NCBI RefSeq assembly: GCF_900110605.1
Contig: NZ_FOFI01000005.1
Location: forward strand, 111,754-175,753
Length of the DNA stretch: 64,000 nt
Reading direction: 5' to 3'
DNA from: Epilithonimonas lactis
GTDB taxonomy: Bacteria; Bacteroidota; Bacteroidia; Flavobacteriales; Weeksellaceae
The notes under the pieces are model-generated. The model was not told the origin of the DNA. It saw only the letters and a list, made by a program, of their open reading frames with translations, and did no database searches. A program made the translations under genes and the position numbers. Of this stretch, positions 36,501-45,407 are shown piece by piece (the stretch's first letter is position 1; each line of letters begins with the position of its first letter).

Positions 36501-38625
36501 TGTTCAGATCTAATTTATTGATATTTCCATTGACTTTCACCGTTGGATTCTTGTCGTCGTAAACACCGGAAGCTGTCAATTGAAGGTTTGCATTCGGGTC
36601 TTTGGAATTGAGGACTATATTATATGCACCACGGTTTATCTTGCCCACCAAATTCATATTTTGATAACGATAACCTTTGTAAGTCGCGGATTGTACGTTT
36701 CCTACAAGATTCGCATTTGCATTTTTGAAATCAAAACTTTCTCCTTTCGCAGAGATCTGAGCCGTAATTGCACCGAGATCTTTGTTCTGAATGATCTTTC
36801 CGATCTGTAGATTTTGTAAGTTGGCTTTCACATCGTACAACTCACGGTTTTTTCTACGCATATCAACTTGCGCTTTGATTCCCGCGTTTCCGAGTGTGGA
36901 ATACAAACTAAGATTCGTATTCACAACTTTGGTCGTGCCTTTTGCAAAGCCTTTGATGCTGAAATGCGAAGGCAAAGAAATATTGGATGGAATCGTCCCT
37001 TTTGGAACCAAATTGAAAATTGTTCTTCCAGATGAAGCCAGTTCGCCGATCTTCAAATCGTAATACAAATTTTCAGGATTCATAGCATTTCGGATTCTTC
37101 CAGATGCATTGACACGCAATTGATCAAGACCAGAAACTCTCAGTTCGTTGATCAAAAGATCATTTACCAAACCTTTTACATTGGCATTGACGGACAGAAT
37201 TGCGTTTGGATATTTGTTGAATGGCGCGGTATTTCTAAGTGTTGGAACCAAATTCAGAATATCAGCAAAACCAATTTTGGAATCTTTGATATTTGCAGAG
37301 ATCTTGATTGCGCCGGGATTGGCTGATAATTGCTCGATAGAATTATAATTAAGGACAACCTCGTCTCGCAAAATGGTTTTAGAAGTTTGCAGATAAAGGT
37401 CTTTCAAGTAAGCTTCTTTGTCCGAGTACACAAAATCCGTATTGAATTTTTGAATATCCAAACCTCTCGCTTCCTGAATCTCAGCCGATTTCACACTTCC
37501 TGCGAAACCATTATTTTCCATTTTGAAATTACGAACGTCGACATTCAGTTTTCCAAAATTAAGATGGTTGAAATCCATTCCAGTTTTGGTTGGCGCCACA
37601 GCAGTATTGTTGTAAGCGACTTTCACATCATTGAATATCAACTTTCCGAGAAGGACTTTCATCGCTTTTTCCTGCGCACTATTTTTTGAAACTTCAGGCG
37701 TTTTTTCCTCTTTTGGATTCGCGTTTGAAGTTGGAAGGAACAAGTTGGCGTTTATGTTTGCGCCCGTCAAATAAACGTTTCCAACATCGTAAGCATTATT
37801 TTGAAGGTCGAGATTGTTGACTTTGGTGCTCAATTCATTAAACAAAACCTTCGCGAAAGTTTTAGAATTATCGTCGCCGTAATCGATATCGAAATTCGTT
37901 AGTTTAATTCCGCTCAAGCCCAACTGCATTGGTTTTTTCTGATTGAGAGAATCCACTTTTTCCTCCACATTTTTGGAAACTTCCTCGATTAAATCTTGTT
38001 TCAATTTTAATTTTAAACCATCAAGATTGATATCGTTTACCGCGTATTTGTTATTTTGAAGGTCGAAAGTTTTCACCCGCGTATCAAATGAATTGAAGTA
38101 AACCTTGATGTCATTTTTCGACTGTTGGTCGTTGAATGTAACGCCGATATCTTTTAGATTAATTTTATCAAGAGAAATAATGAACGGTTTGGATGGACTT
38201 TCCTCTTTTTCCGAAGTCGCAAACGCATCCATGATGTAATCAAAGTTGAATTTCCCTTGCGGATCACGAACTACATTCGCACGAACGCCTTCCAGATCGA
38301 TTGAAGTCAAATCTGCTTTTGATTTGATCAATTGCCACATATCCAATCCGACATCGAATTTTCTCACCGCCAATAGTGTATCGACTTTTTGACCTTTCAA
38401 ATATAGATTTTCGATGACCAAGCTGTTTGGAAAACCAATGTAAACCTTTTCCAGACTCACTTTGGTCTTGATCTTACCTTCGAGGTAGACGATCAATTTA
38501 TCTTTAATTAAATTCTGAACGAATGGCAGCCTTAAACTAAATATCAGCAACACAAAAAAAACCACAATCGCAATGATGGTTCTGATGAAACGTCTAAATA
38601 GTTTTCCTTTATTGAGTTTTTTCAA
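33592..38625 (-). CDS. tamB: TamB, AsmA-like translocation and assembly module protein
   Basis: The 1677-residue product begins with a short basic N-terminus and an inner-membrane anchor (about 15-36). An AsmA-like start follows ('VSLEKVYIGFPNSLVIENLYLKG'), then more than 1,000 residues of repeated beta-strands that form the long hydrophobic groove typical of TamB/AsmA proteins. The C-terminal DUF490/TamB_C domain (about 1300-1640) ends in a Lys-rich tail. It spans the periplasm and pairs with TamL in the outer membrane, where it is implicated in lipid transport and outer-membrane assembly. It is the first gene of the tamB-tamL operon. Confidence 0.93.
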   Translation of the reverse strand: MKKLNKGKLFRRFIRTIIAIVVFFVLLIFSLRLPFVQNLIKDKLIVYLEGKIKTKVSLEKVYIGFPNSLVIENLYLKGQKVDTLLAVRKFDVGLDMWQLIKSKADLTSIDLEGVRANVVRDPQGKFNFDYIMDAFATSEKEESPSKPFIISLDKINLKDIGVTFNDQQSKNDIKVYFNSFDTRVKTFDLQNNKYAVNDINLDGLKLKLKQDLIEEVSKNVEEKVDSLNQKKPMQLGLSGIKLTNFDIDYGDDNSKTFAKVLFNELSTKVNNLDLQNNAYDVGNVYLTGANINANLFLPTSNANPKEEKTPEVSKNSAQEKAMKVLLGKLIFNDVKVAYNNTAVAPTKTGMDFNHLNFGKLNVDVRNFKMENNGFAGSVKSAEIQEARGLDIQKFNTDFVYSDKEAYLKDLYLQTSKTILRDEVVLNYNSIEQLSANPGAIKISANIKDSKIGFADILNLVPTLRNTAPFNKYPNAILSVNANVKGLVNDLLINELRVSGLDQLRVNASGRIRNAMNPENLYYDLKIGELASSGRTIFNLVPKGTIPSNISLPSHFSIKGFAKGTTKVVNTNLSLYSTLGNAGIKAQVDMRRKNRELYDVKANLQNLQIGKIIQNKDLGAITAQISAKGESFDFKNANANLVGNVQSATYKGYRYQNMNLVGKINRGAYNIVLNSKDPNANLQLTASGVYDDKNPTVKVNGNINKLDLNKLGFYSSPMILAGAIDGDFKSLDPDNLNGYLNLKNFAISDTKEVYPIQEVNLLAVSTADSTKIKFNSQIADVELNGKYKLTQIFGALSQTMNQYYQFQKPGKAAKIDAGQFFTVNATIKNDDLIRKFVPELKSFETINITGNYNADSQKIELDAKIPQVLYGTNSLENTNLKITNENQALQYNLDVVALKSESFALNKVNINGDVADNIINYNITTKDDKDATQFLIAGNAKSINDITEISLNPNGLKLNYMDWAVADGNKIQIGSQGIFADNFRLSNSGSEILVQSENTSPNSPLNVTLKDFRIETITEIIKKDSLLAKGTINGTAQLRDLNKKMNFNADINVSDLFVYGSPVGNLSLKANNTSADIINADIALSENENDVKITGNYNTAASSFDLNLAMNQLQMKTLQGFSMNAITNTEGYLSGDLKITGTTTEPKILGDVKMNNVGLMIAQTGSDFRKINDKIAFTNRGIEFDEFKINDKDGNSLKIDGQVLTQTYRDFAFNLDINAKDFKVVNSEKSNDALMYGILSIDAALKVRGNLDLPKVDGRLAVSDDTDFTFVLPQSSPSLQDRDGIVEFIDQDQIALNKTIVTDSLAAKNQIKGMDVSVNIEVSKEAKMSVVIDKANGDFVKLQGEAELTGGIDPSGKTTLVGVYEVEQGSYDMTVSLLKRKFEIQKGSTITWTGEPTAATLDITAVYKTQTAPLDLVEQQISGESAAMLNQYKQRMEFNTLLQMKGELLKPVITFDITTDEKNNSVSTNVKDVVDQKLAQLRTEENEMNKQVFALLLLNRFIGENPFENSAGLSTETLARQSVSKILSQQLNNLASDLIKGVDLNFDLESSEDYSTGSQNTRTDLNVGLSKKLLNDRLKVSVGSNFGLEGDARQNENTTNIAGDVTIDYSLSRDGRYMLRAYRKNEYQVALQGQIVETGVGFIITLDYDKFREIFQSSKREKRKLERQKNNNQVVDFK

Positions 38626-38757
38626 ATCTTAAAATGTTAACAAAATTAGCTATATCAAATACCGTACTATAAAAGGTTATCATTAAAAATAAATCAATTT
38701 TTAATCGAATCACAATTTACAAATAATATATCTATCGAAGATTTTGTATAATTTTAC

Positions 38758-39789
38758 ATGACTATACACTATATGAAAACAGGCTTTTTCGCACTCACAT
38801 TATTGATTTCCGGCTGCTACGCATCTCAAACAAAAGATACATTAGCAGAGAAATTACTGGTCTATCAATTGCCGATCGGCGCTTGGGGAAAACAACTGAA
38901 TGACGGCAAAGCTGTAGATTACAAATTGCGCATTGATAAAGCTTTATTGGAGAAGATAAAAGCCACCGGAGACGACCACGCCACAATCGATAACAATGCG
39001 ACGACCAGAGAGATCACGATGTTGGTCAAAGCTTATAAAACAACGAAAAACCCAGCCTATCTTTCTGCTGCAGAAAAAGGGATTCAATATCTTTTGATGA
39101 TGCAATATGAAAATGGTGGTTTTCCGCAATATTTTCCTAACAAATCCATTTACAGAAAGCAGATCACCTACAATGATAATGCGATGATCAACGCTTTGAC
39201 GGTTCTTTATAATGTATCGGAGGGGAAAAATGACTTTGATGTTTTGAATGCTGAATTGAAATCCAAATCGAAGATTGCACTTCAAAAAGGAATTGGATCC
39301 ATCCTTAGAAATCAGGTTTTGCAAAATGGCATTCCCACAATTTGGGCAGACCAATACGATGAGATCACTTTGGAGCCAGCCAAAGCCAGGGCCTTTGAAC
39401 CCATTTCTTTGGCCACTGGCGAATCTGTAGGAATTGTGAGATTTTTGATGCTTCAACCAGTCACGCCTGAAATTGAGAAATCCATTAGAAGTGCTGTAAA
39501 GTGGTTCAGAGAAAATAAAATCGAAGGTTACAGTTACAAAGTAATAAAGCAAAATGATAAAGCTGTTCGCGTTTTAGCAAAGGAAAAAGGTTCTGTGGTG
39601 TGGGCAAGATTTTATGACCTCAAAACCAACACACCAATTTTTGGCGATTGAGACGGCAGTGTAAAATATAATTATCTGGATATTTCCGAAGAACGACGCA
39701 ACGGATACAGCTGGTACATTGACTTCGCAGAGAAACTGATAGAAAAAGAATTCCCTAAATGGCTGACCACGAACCACCTTTCTGAGTAG
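38758..39789 (+). pseudogene. Family-10 polysaccharide lyase (pectate lyase) interrupted by an in-frame TGA
   Basis: The frame encodes a lipoprotein signal ('MKTGFFALTLLISGC' from the ATG at 38773; five more residues from 38758) and a PL10 pectate lyase: 'IDNNATTREITMLVKAYK', 'NGGFPQYFP', 'ITYNDNAMINALTVLY', 'IPTIWADQYDE', 'LATGESVGIVRFLM', 'VWARFYDL'. At 39649-39651 a TGA follows 'NTPIFGD'. The same frame then continues for 45 codons ('DGSVKYNYLDISEERRNGYS' and so on) to TAG at 39787-39789, exactly the expected family C-terminus. A single CGA-to-TGA change would restore 'FGDRDGS'. Truncation removes a conserved catalytic-side segment, so the enzyme is probably inactive unless the stop is suppressed or an assembly error. 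Confidence 0.8.
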
Positions 39790-39825
39790 GATCTTGTTTT
39801 AATTAATGTTAAAAAAATAAATTTG

Positions 39826-39858
39826 TTTGGTACTTAGGAAGTTTTAGTTGTAGTTTTG
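39826..39858 (+). promoter_or_regulatory. Promoter of the TetR gene
   Basis: -33 element TTTG at 39826-39829, a 21-base spacer, and the exact -7 element TAGTTTTG (TAnnTTTG) at 39851-39858. The operator palindrome follows with no gap, which is a good layout for autorepression. Confidence 0.65.
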
Positions 39859-39871
39859 CTAACGCTGTTAG
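39859..39871. promoter_or_regulatory. TetR operator at the tetR promoter
   Basis: CTAACGCTGTTAG, a perfect palindrome CTAAC-N3-GTTAG, lies directly downstream of the -7 element and overlaps the expected transcription start. The same motif recurs before the efflux operon. Confidence 0.7.
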
Positions 39872-39883
39872 AAAATAGAAATA

Positions 39884-40480
39884 ATGGGCTTACATGAACG
39901 TCGTCAACGAGAAAAAGAATCTATCCGTGCAAATATCTTGCAGGAGGCTTTCAACTTGGCAAAGACTGAAGGTTGGGCTTCCCTTTCTATCCGCAAAATC
40001 GCTGATGCGATTGAGTATAGCGCGCCGGTAGTTTACGATCATTTCGAGAATAAGGAAGCAATATTGTATGAAATTTCACTGAATGGATTTCATCAATTGC
40101 AGATCGAATTATTGAAAGCTCAGAAGAAACATGAGACACCAGAAGATCAATTGACTGCAATTGTGGATGCCTACTGGAAATTTGCTTTTGAAAACAAGGA
40201 ATATTACCAGTTGATGTTTGGCTTGGGAATGCAATGCAGCGGAAAAGGTTTGATGAAGGAAGAGTTTTCCTCGTTCCAAGACATGCTTTACGAATCCACT
40301 TTGGAAATCATCAATAAAAAAGGATCTAATCCTGATAATGCCTGCCACTCTTCTCATGCTTTGTTTTCAGCCGTACACGGATTGATCTCTATTATGATGA
40401 TGAGAAATGCGGATATTCCGTCGACAATGAACAAGACGACATTGGACGAAACGGTTTCTGCTTTTATAAAATCCTTGTGA
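39884..40480 (+). CDS. TetR/AcrR-family repressor of the adjacent RND efflux operon
   Basis: The 198-residue product has an N-terminal TetR helix-turn-helix (about 15-62, recognition helix around 'YSAPVVYDHFENKEAI') and a C-terminal ligand/dimer domain of the TetR_C_13 (WHG) type ('YWKFAFENKEYYQLMFGLG'). It sits directly upstream of the adaptor-pump-channel genes, the common arrangement for a local repressor of an RND pump. Palindromes of one sequence family at its own promoter and before the adaptor gene support autoregulation and repression of the pump until a ligand binds. The ligand cannot be deduced. Confidence 0.93.
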   Translation: MGLHERRQREKESIRANILQEAFNLAKTEGWASLSIRKIADAIEYSAPVVYDHFENKEAILYEISLNGFHQLQIELLKAQKKHETPEDQLTAIVDAYWKFAFENKEYYQLMFGLGMQCSGKGLMKEEFSSFQDMLYESTLEIINKKGSNPDNACHSSHALFSAVHGLISIMMMRNADIPSTMNKTTLDETVSAFIKSL

Positions 40481-40500
40481 TTTTTTTTGTTCTAATAAAT

Positions 40501-40716
40501 TAACACCGTTAGGAAAATTAACAATTAATTAATTTACGCTGATTCAAATAATGATTTAAAAAGAGTGACAATTTGCCTTAACAAATTAACACTGTTAGAT
40601 TTATTAACAGTTAGGAATAAAATTTAATTATCAATTTAAATAAACGATTATGAAAACTAAAATCTAAATGTAATCAAACATTATATTTTTTTGAACAAAT
40701 CATTAACACTGTTAGG
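40501..40716. promoter_or_regulatory. Cluster of TetR operators before the efflux operon
   Basis: TAACACCGTTAGG (40501-40513), TAACACTGTTAGAT (40587-40600) and TAACACTGTTAGG (40704-40716) share the palindrome TAAC-N3-GTTA with the operator at 39859. A partial copy with a one-base spacer, TTAACAGTTAGG, lies at 40604-40615. The 295-base gap between tetR and the adaptor gene therefore holds three or four sites, suggesting cooperative repression. Confidence 0.68.
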
Positions 40717-40775
40717 AAATATAACTTTAAAATTAATCAGAACATATCTAACTTAATCTATAATTCAAACTTCAA

Positions 40776-41936
40776 ATGAAAACTATTACACAACTAAAAT
40801 TTATCGTACTTCTATCGAGTATCATACTTTTACAAAACTGCACAAAAGCAGCGGAAGGTGTAGGCGCTTTGCCACCAGCTCCTGAATTGCCAGTATATAC
40901 GGTGATCACTTCTAACACTTCTACGTTCCAGGAATTCCCGACCGCTTTGGAAGGTAAAAACAATGTCGAGATCAGATCTCAGGTTGATGGTTATCTGGAC
41001 AAGATCTATGTGGAAGAAGGCGCTTTCGTAAGAGCAGGACAACCATTATTCAAAATTGATTCAAGGTCTTATGGCGAACAAGTGAATATGGCAAGCGCCA
41101 ATCTACAAGCGGCCAACGCCAACATTCAGAAAATGAAGGTGGAAGTTGACCGACTAACCACTTTGGTTGCAGAGAAAGTGGTTTCTGACGTTCAACTGAA
41201 AACGGCAAAAGCCAATTACGCTGTCGCAGTGGCGACCGCAGCTCAGGCAAAAGCTTCTTTGAGCGGTTCCAGAATCACCAATGGATTCACGACCATCACA
41301 GCACCTGTCAGCGGTTATCTTGGTAGAATTCCTTACAAAAAAGGAAGCTTGATTTCCAGAACTGACGCTACGCCACTAGCTTTCGTATCTGATATTAGTG
41401 AGATCTATGCTTATTTCTCCATCAGTGAAATCGATTTTATTGCTTTTCAAAAGAAATACGTCGGCGCAACGCTGGAAGAAAAAATGAGAAACATGCCTTT
41501 AGTAGATCTGGTCATTGCTGATAACACGACCTATTCCGAGAAAGGAAAAATGAAAATGATCGATGGACAATTTGATAAAAGTACTGGTGCGATAACGGTT
41601 CGTGCAACATTCCCAAATCCGAACGGAACCTTGAGAAGCGGGAATACAGGAAAAGTGAGAATGCCTCAACTATTATCAGATGCAGTTGTGATTCCGCAAG
41701 AATCAACTTTCGAAATTCAGGATAAAACTTACGTCTATGTCCTTGGAAAAGACAAAAAAGTGACCAGCAAACCGATCACAATTTCCGGAAAAACTGACAA
41801 TTACTATTTCATTTCCGAAGGGTTGAAAAAAGGTGATCAGATTGTCTTCACAGGTTTGGGCAGCTTAAAAGACGGTGCATCCATCAAACCAAAAATGATC
41901 TCTTCTGACAGCTTAATAGCAGCAACACCATTGTAA
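40776..41936 (+). CDS. RND efflux periplasmic adaptor (HlyD/AcrA family)
   Basis: The 386-residue product is a lipoprotein (signal ending 'ILLQNC', Cys22) of the membrane-fusion family. It has the lipoyl/beta-barrel halves ('IRSQVDGYLDKIYVEEGAFV', 'LIKIDSRSY'-like 'LFKIDSRSYG'), an alpha-hairpin at about 95-165 with Ala/Gln-rich coiled coil ('LQAANANIQKMKVEVDRL'), the returning lipoyl half 'TITAPVSGYLGRIPYKKGSL', and a C-terminal membrane-proximal domain. It links the inner-membrane pump to the TolC-like channel encoded downstream. It is the first gene of the three-gene operon, behind the operator cluster. Confidence 0.94.
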   Translation: MKTITQLKFIVLLSSIILLQNCTKAAEGVGALPPAPELPVYTVITSNTSTFQEFPTALEGKNNVEIRSQVDGYLDKIYVEEGAFVRAGQPLFKIDSRSYGEQVNMASANLQAANANIQKMKVEVDRLTTLVAEKVVSDVQLKTAKANYAVAVATAAQAKASLSGSRITNGFTTITAPVSGYLGRIPYKKGSLISRTDATPLAFVSDISEIYAYFSISEIDFIAFQKKYVGATLEEKMRNMPLVDLVIADNTTYSEKGKMKMIDGQFDKSTGAITVRATFPNPNGTLRSGNTGKVRMPQLLSDAVVIPQESTFEIQDKTYVYVLGKDKKVTSKPITISGKTDNYYFISEGLKKGDQIVFTGLGSLKDGASIKPKMISSDSLIAATPL

Positions 41937-41937
41937 A

Positions 41938-42025
41938 TAGCTGATGGCGATTAGCTTCTTGCTATTGGCTTTTATGACAAAAGTTTCTAAAGCCATCAGC
42001 CAAAAGCTAAATGCTATAAGCCAAC
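41938..42025. repeat. Intergenic imperfect inverted repeat
   Basis: The gap between adaptor and pump genes consists almost entirely of two ~37-base arms (41938-41974 and 41989-42025). In opposite orientation both contain AAAGCCA, AGC, AAGCTAA and GCC in the same order. It can fold on the RNA as a partly mismatched hairpin within the operon mRNA. It looks like a dispersed element, and it could tune expression of the downstream genes. Confidence 0.55.
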
Positions 42026-42041
42026 TAAAACTAAACTTCTT

Positions 42042-45000
42042 ATGCTAAAACAATTTATAGAAAGACCGGTACTCTCAACGGTCATTTCGATCATCTTATT
42101 ATTATTGGGAGCACTTTCGGTATTTCAATTACCGATCACGCTTTTCCCAGATATTGCGCCACCAAGCGTTCAGGTCACTGCATCGTATCCTGGTGCAAAT
42201 GCCGAGGTTGTCGCCCGTTCCGTTGCGAATCCAATCGAGGAAGCCGTGAATGGTGTAGAAAATATGACCTACATGACCTCGAATTCCAGCAACGACGGAT
42301 CGATGACATTGAGTATCTTTTTCAAACAAGGTTCAGATCCGGACAACGCAGCGGTGAACGTTCAAAACCGAGTTTCCAAAGCCATGAGTCAGCTTCCGCA
42401 AGAGGTTGTTCAGGCAGGGATCTCGACTCAGAAGGTTCAGAACAGTATGATCATGTTTATGGGACTTTCCAGTAACGACCCAAAACAATACGACGAATTA
42501 TTCTTACAGAATTATCTTAAGATCAACGTCATTCCAGAAATCCAGCGTATTCCCGGCGTTGCGCAGGCTCAGGTTTTCGGCGCCAGAGATTACTCGATGA
42601 GAGTTTGGCTAAAGCCAGACCGATTGGCGGATAATGGTCTTTCTCCTCAAGAAGTTTTGGCAGCCATCAGGAACAGTAATCTTGAAGCAGCTCCCGGACG
42701 ATTGGGACAAGGAAGCAAGGAAACTTATGAATACATTTTAAAGTACAAAGGAAAACTTAACCAAAACACAGATTACGAAAACATCGTGATCAAATCCAAC
42801 AATGACGGTTCATTTTTGAGATTGAAAGATGTGGCAAGAGTTGAATTTGGTTCTTACAGCTACACCGCATCCAACAGAGTTGACGGAAAACCGGTTGCTG
42901 GTTTCGCCATTCTACAAACAGCTGGTTCCAACTCCAACGAGATCATCACAGAGATCGAGAAGCAAGTTGAGCAAATGAAAACGACGCTTCCAAAAGGTGT
43001 GGAACCTATCATCATGTACAATTCCAAAGACTTTTTGGACGCCTCGATCCATCAGGTTGTGGAGACTTTGGTGATTGCATTTATCTTGGTTTTCATTGTG
43101 GTTTATATCTTCCTTCAGGATTTCAGATCGACCTTGATTCCGGCGATTGCAGTTCCAGTAGCGATTATCGGGACATTTTTCTTCCTGAATTTATTCGGAT
43201 TCAGTATCAATATGTTGACCTTGTTTGCCTTGGTATTGGCGATTGGAATTGTCGTCGATGATGCAATTGTGGTTGTGGAAGCTGTCCATTCAAAGATGGA
43301 ACACACAGGTTTGCCAGTTGAGCAAGCGACGAGAGAATCGATGAGTGAAATTTCGGGCGCCATTATATCCATCACTTTGGTCATGTCAGCGGTTTTCGTT
43401 CCGGTTGGATTCATGCAAGGTCCAGCAGGTGTTTTCTACAGACAGTTTGCCTTCACATTAGCGATTGCGATTTTAATTTCTGCCGTTAATGCATTGACAT
43501 TAAGTCCAGCGTTATGCGCACTTCTACTAAGTGATCCTCAAGGTGAACACGGCGAGCACGGTCAGAAAAAAGGTTTTGGAGCGAGGTTTTTCAATGCTTT
43601 CAATGTGGCCTTCAACAAGATGACTCGAAAATATATCTACAGTCTTAAATTTTTAATTAAAAACAAATGGGTCGGTGTTGGCGGACTCGTATTGATCACC
43701 GCTTTTACAATTTTCTTAATTAACAAAGCGCCAACAGGATTTATCCCAACGGAAGATCAAGGTTTTGTTTTGTTCGCTGTCAATACGCCTCCAGGTAGTT
43801 CATTGGAAAGAACACACAAAGCGACTTCTCAAATCGATAACATCATTAATAAAGAAGAATCGACAAAACACCTTTGGGTGGCAGATGGTCTGAATTTCAT
43901 CAGTAATGCCAACGCATCGCCTTACGCTGCAGGTTTCATTAAGCTAAAAGATCTCGACAAAAGAGGTGCTGTGAGTGACCCAGACCAGATTGCTGCGGCA
44001 TTGACAGGGAAAGTTTCGCAAGTGAAAGACGCGAGTACCTTCTTCTTCAACTTCCCTACTGTCCAAGGTTTTGGTAACGTTTCCGGATTCGAGTTTATGT
44101 TGCAGGACAAGACCAACGGTTCTTTCGAACAATTGGGAACAACGACTCAGGCTTTCATTGGCGAATTGATGAAACGTCCGGAGATTGCGTTTGCATTCAC
44201 CACGTATGCGGCAGGAAATCCTCAATACACCATTGAAGTGGATGCTGACAAAGCCAATCAATTGGGCGTTTCAGTAACCGACTTGATGCAGACGATGCAG
44301 ATCTATTACGGAAGTAGTTTCGTTTCCGATTTCAACAGATTCGGAAAATATTACCGAGTGATGGCTCAAGCCGATGTTCCATACAGAACCGATGCTAATT
44401 CATTGGAAGGAATCTATGTAAAGAACAATCAAAGCGAAATAGTCCCAGTAAAAACTTTGGTAACCTTGAAAAGAACTTTCGGACCAGAAACAGTGACTCG
44501 AAATAACCTTTTCAACGCGGTGACAATCAATGGAACGCCAAAACCTGGTTACAGTACTGGAGATGCGATCAAAGCGGTTGAGGAAACTGCGAAACAATCA
44601 TTGCCAAGAGGTTATGGTTACGAATGGACAGGAATCACGCGGGAAGAGATCAAAACGGGTGGACAAACCGGGTTTATTTTCCTTCTAAGTATTTTGTTCG
44701 TGTACTTCCTGTTGGCAGCGCAGTACGAAAGTTACATTTTGCCATTTGCGATTATTTTAACGATTCCAACTGGTATTTTCGGTGTATATGCTTTCACAGG
44801 TTTGGCTGGAATTGACAACAACATTTACGTTCAGGTTGGATTGATCATGCTTGTTGGACTACTAGCAAAAAATGCCATTCTGATTGTGGAATTCGCGGTT
44901 CAAAGACGAAAAGCTGGTAAGACTTTGATTGAATCTGCGCTTCAAGCTTCAAGGTTAAGATTGAGACCAATTTTGATGACGTCATTTGCCTTTATCATCG

Positions 45001-45212
45001 GAATGTTGCCATTGGTTTGGTCGCAAGGTGCGGCGGCAAAAGGAAATCATTCGATTGGAATCAGTACAGTTGGTGGGATGTTTACGGGCGTTGTATTCGG
45101 GATTTTCATCATTCCGGTGATGTACGTGATCTTCCAATATCTGCACGAGAAAATGCCTAGCAGAAAGAAACGCAAACTTAAAAAAGAAAAAGCGGCTTTG
45201 AATTATATTTAG
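42042..45212 (+). CDS. RND efflux pump, inner-membrane transporter (AcrB/HAE1 family)
   Basis: The 1056-residue product has the full AcrB architecture: TM1 (about 10-30) followed by 'LPITLFPDIAPPSVQV', two large periplasmic loops, and 12 transmembrane segments. The proton-relay pair Asp406-Asp407 lies in 'VVDDAIVVVE' (404-413), and the matching Lys in TM10 ('MLVGLLAKNAILIVEF') is in place. It exports hydrophobic and amphipathic compounds, driven by the proton gradient. The length is normal for the family. Substrate range cannot be predicted reliably. It sits between adaptor and channel genes in a standard operon under the TetR regulator. Confidence 0.95.
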   Translation: MLKQFIERPVLSTVISIILLLLGALSVFQLPITLFPDIAPPSVQVTASYPGANAEVVARSVANPIEEAVNGVENMTYMTSNSSNDGSMTLSIFFKQGSDPDNAAVNVQNRVSKAMSQLPQEVVQAGISTQKVQNSMIMFMGLSSNDPKQYDELFLQNYLKINVIPEIQRIPGVAQAQVFGARDYSMRVWLKPDRLADNGLSPQEVLAAIRNSNLEAAPGRLGQGSKETYEYILKYKGKLNQNTDYENIVIKSNNDGSFLRLKDVARVEFGSYSYTASNRVDGKPVAGFAILQTAGSNSNEIITEIEKQVEQMKTTLPKGVEPIIMYNSKDFLDASIHQVVETLVIAFILVFIVVYIFLQDFRSTLIPAIAVPVAIIGTFFFLNLFGFSINMLTLFALVLAIGIVVDDAIVVVEAVHSKMEHTGLPVEQATRESMSEISGAIISITLVMSAVFVPVGFMQGPAGVFYRQFAFTLAIAILISAVNALTLSPALCALLLSDPQGEHGEHGQKKGFGARFFNAFNVAFNKMTRKYIYSLKFLIKNKWVGVGGLVLITAFTIFLINKAPTGFIPTEDQGFVLFAVNTPPGSSLERTHKATSQIDNIINKEESTKHLWVADGLNFISNANASPYAAGFIKLKDLDKRGAVSDPDQIAAALTGKVSQVKDASTFFFNFPTVQGFGNVSGFEFMLQDKTNGSFEQLGTTTQAFIGELMKRPEIAFAFTTYAAGNPQYTIEVDADKANQLGVSVTDLMQTMQIYYGSSFVSDFNRFGKYYRVMAQADVPYRTDANSLEGIYVKNNQSEIVPVKTLVTLKRTFGPETVTRNNLFNAVTINGTPKPGYSTGDAIKAVEETAKQSLPRGYGYEWTGITREEIKTGGQTGFIFLLSILFVYFLLAAQYESYILPFAIILTIPTGIFGVYAFTGLAGIDNNIYVQVGLIMLVGLLAKNAILIVEFAVQRRKAGKTLIESALQASRLRLRPILMTSFAFIIGMLPLVWSQGAAAKGNHSIGISTVGGMFTGVVFGIFIIPVMYVIFQYLHEKMPSRKKRKLKKEKAALNYI

Positions 45213-45238
45213 ACTGATAACATTTGACGCATTGTTTT

Positions 45239-45352
45239 GGGCAGCTATTTCCGCCTTCCGTTCTCAAACCTAACGAAGTGGTTCGACGTAGTCAATCTTT
45301 TTGCCCCGGCTTTTCCAGCCGCAAAAAGGATTTCCACTCAAGTCGGGCTGCA
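45239..45352. repeat. Dispersed intergenic repeat, copy 1
   Basis: It starts GGGCAGCTATTTCCG and ends AGGATTTCCACTCAAG-TCGGGCTGCA. A second, shorter copy with the same ends is at 51191-51278. The inner part can form a hairpin (CTTTTTGC / GCAAAAAG). It lies between the pump and channel genes and is the reason that the channel frame looks longer than it is. Confidence 0.7.
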
Positions 45353-45407
45353 TAAGATTCTACGATCCAAAACAATGCTTAAAATAATTAATAATAAAAG
45401 AAAATCA

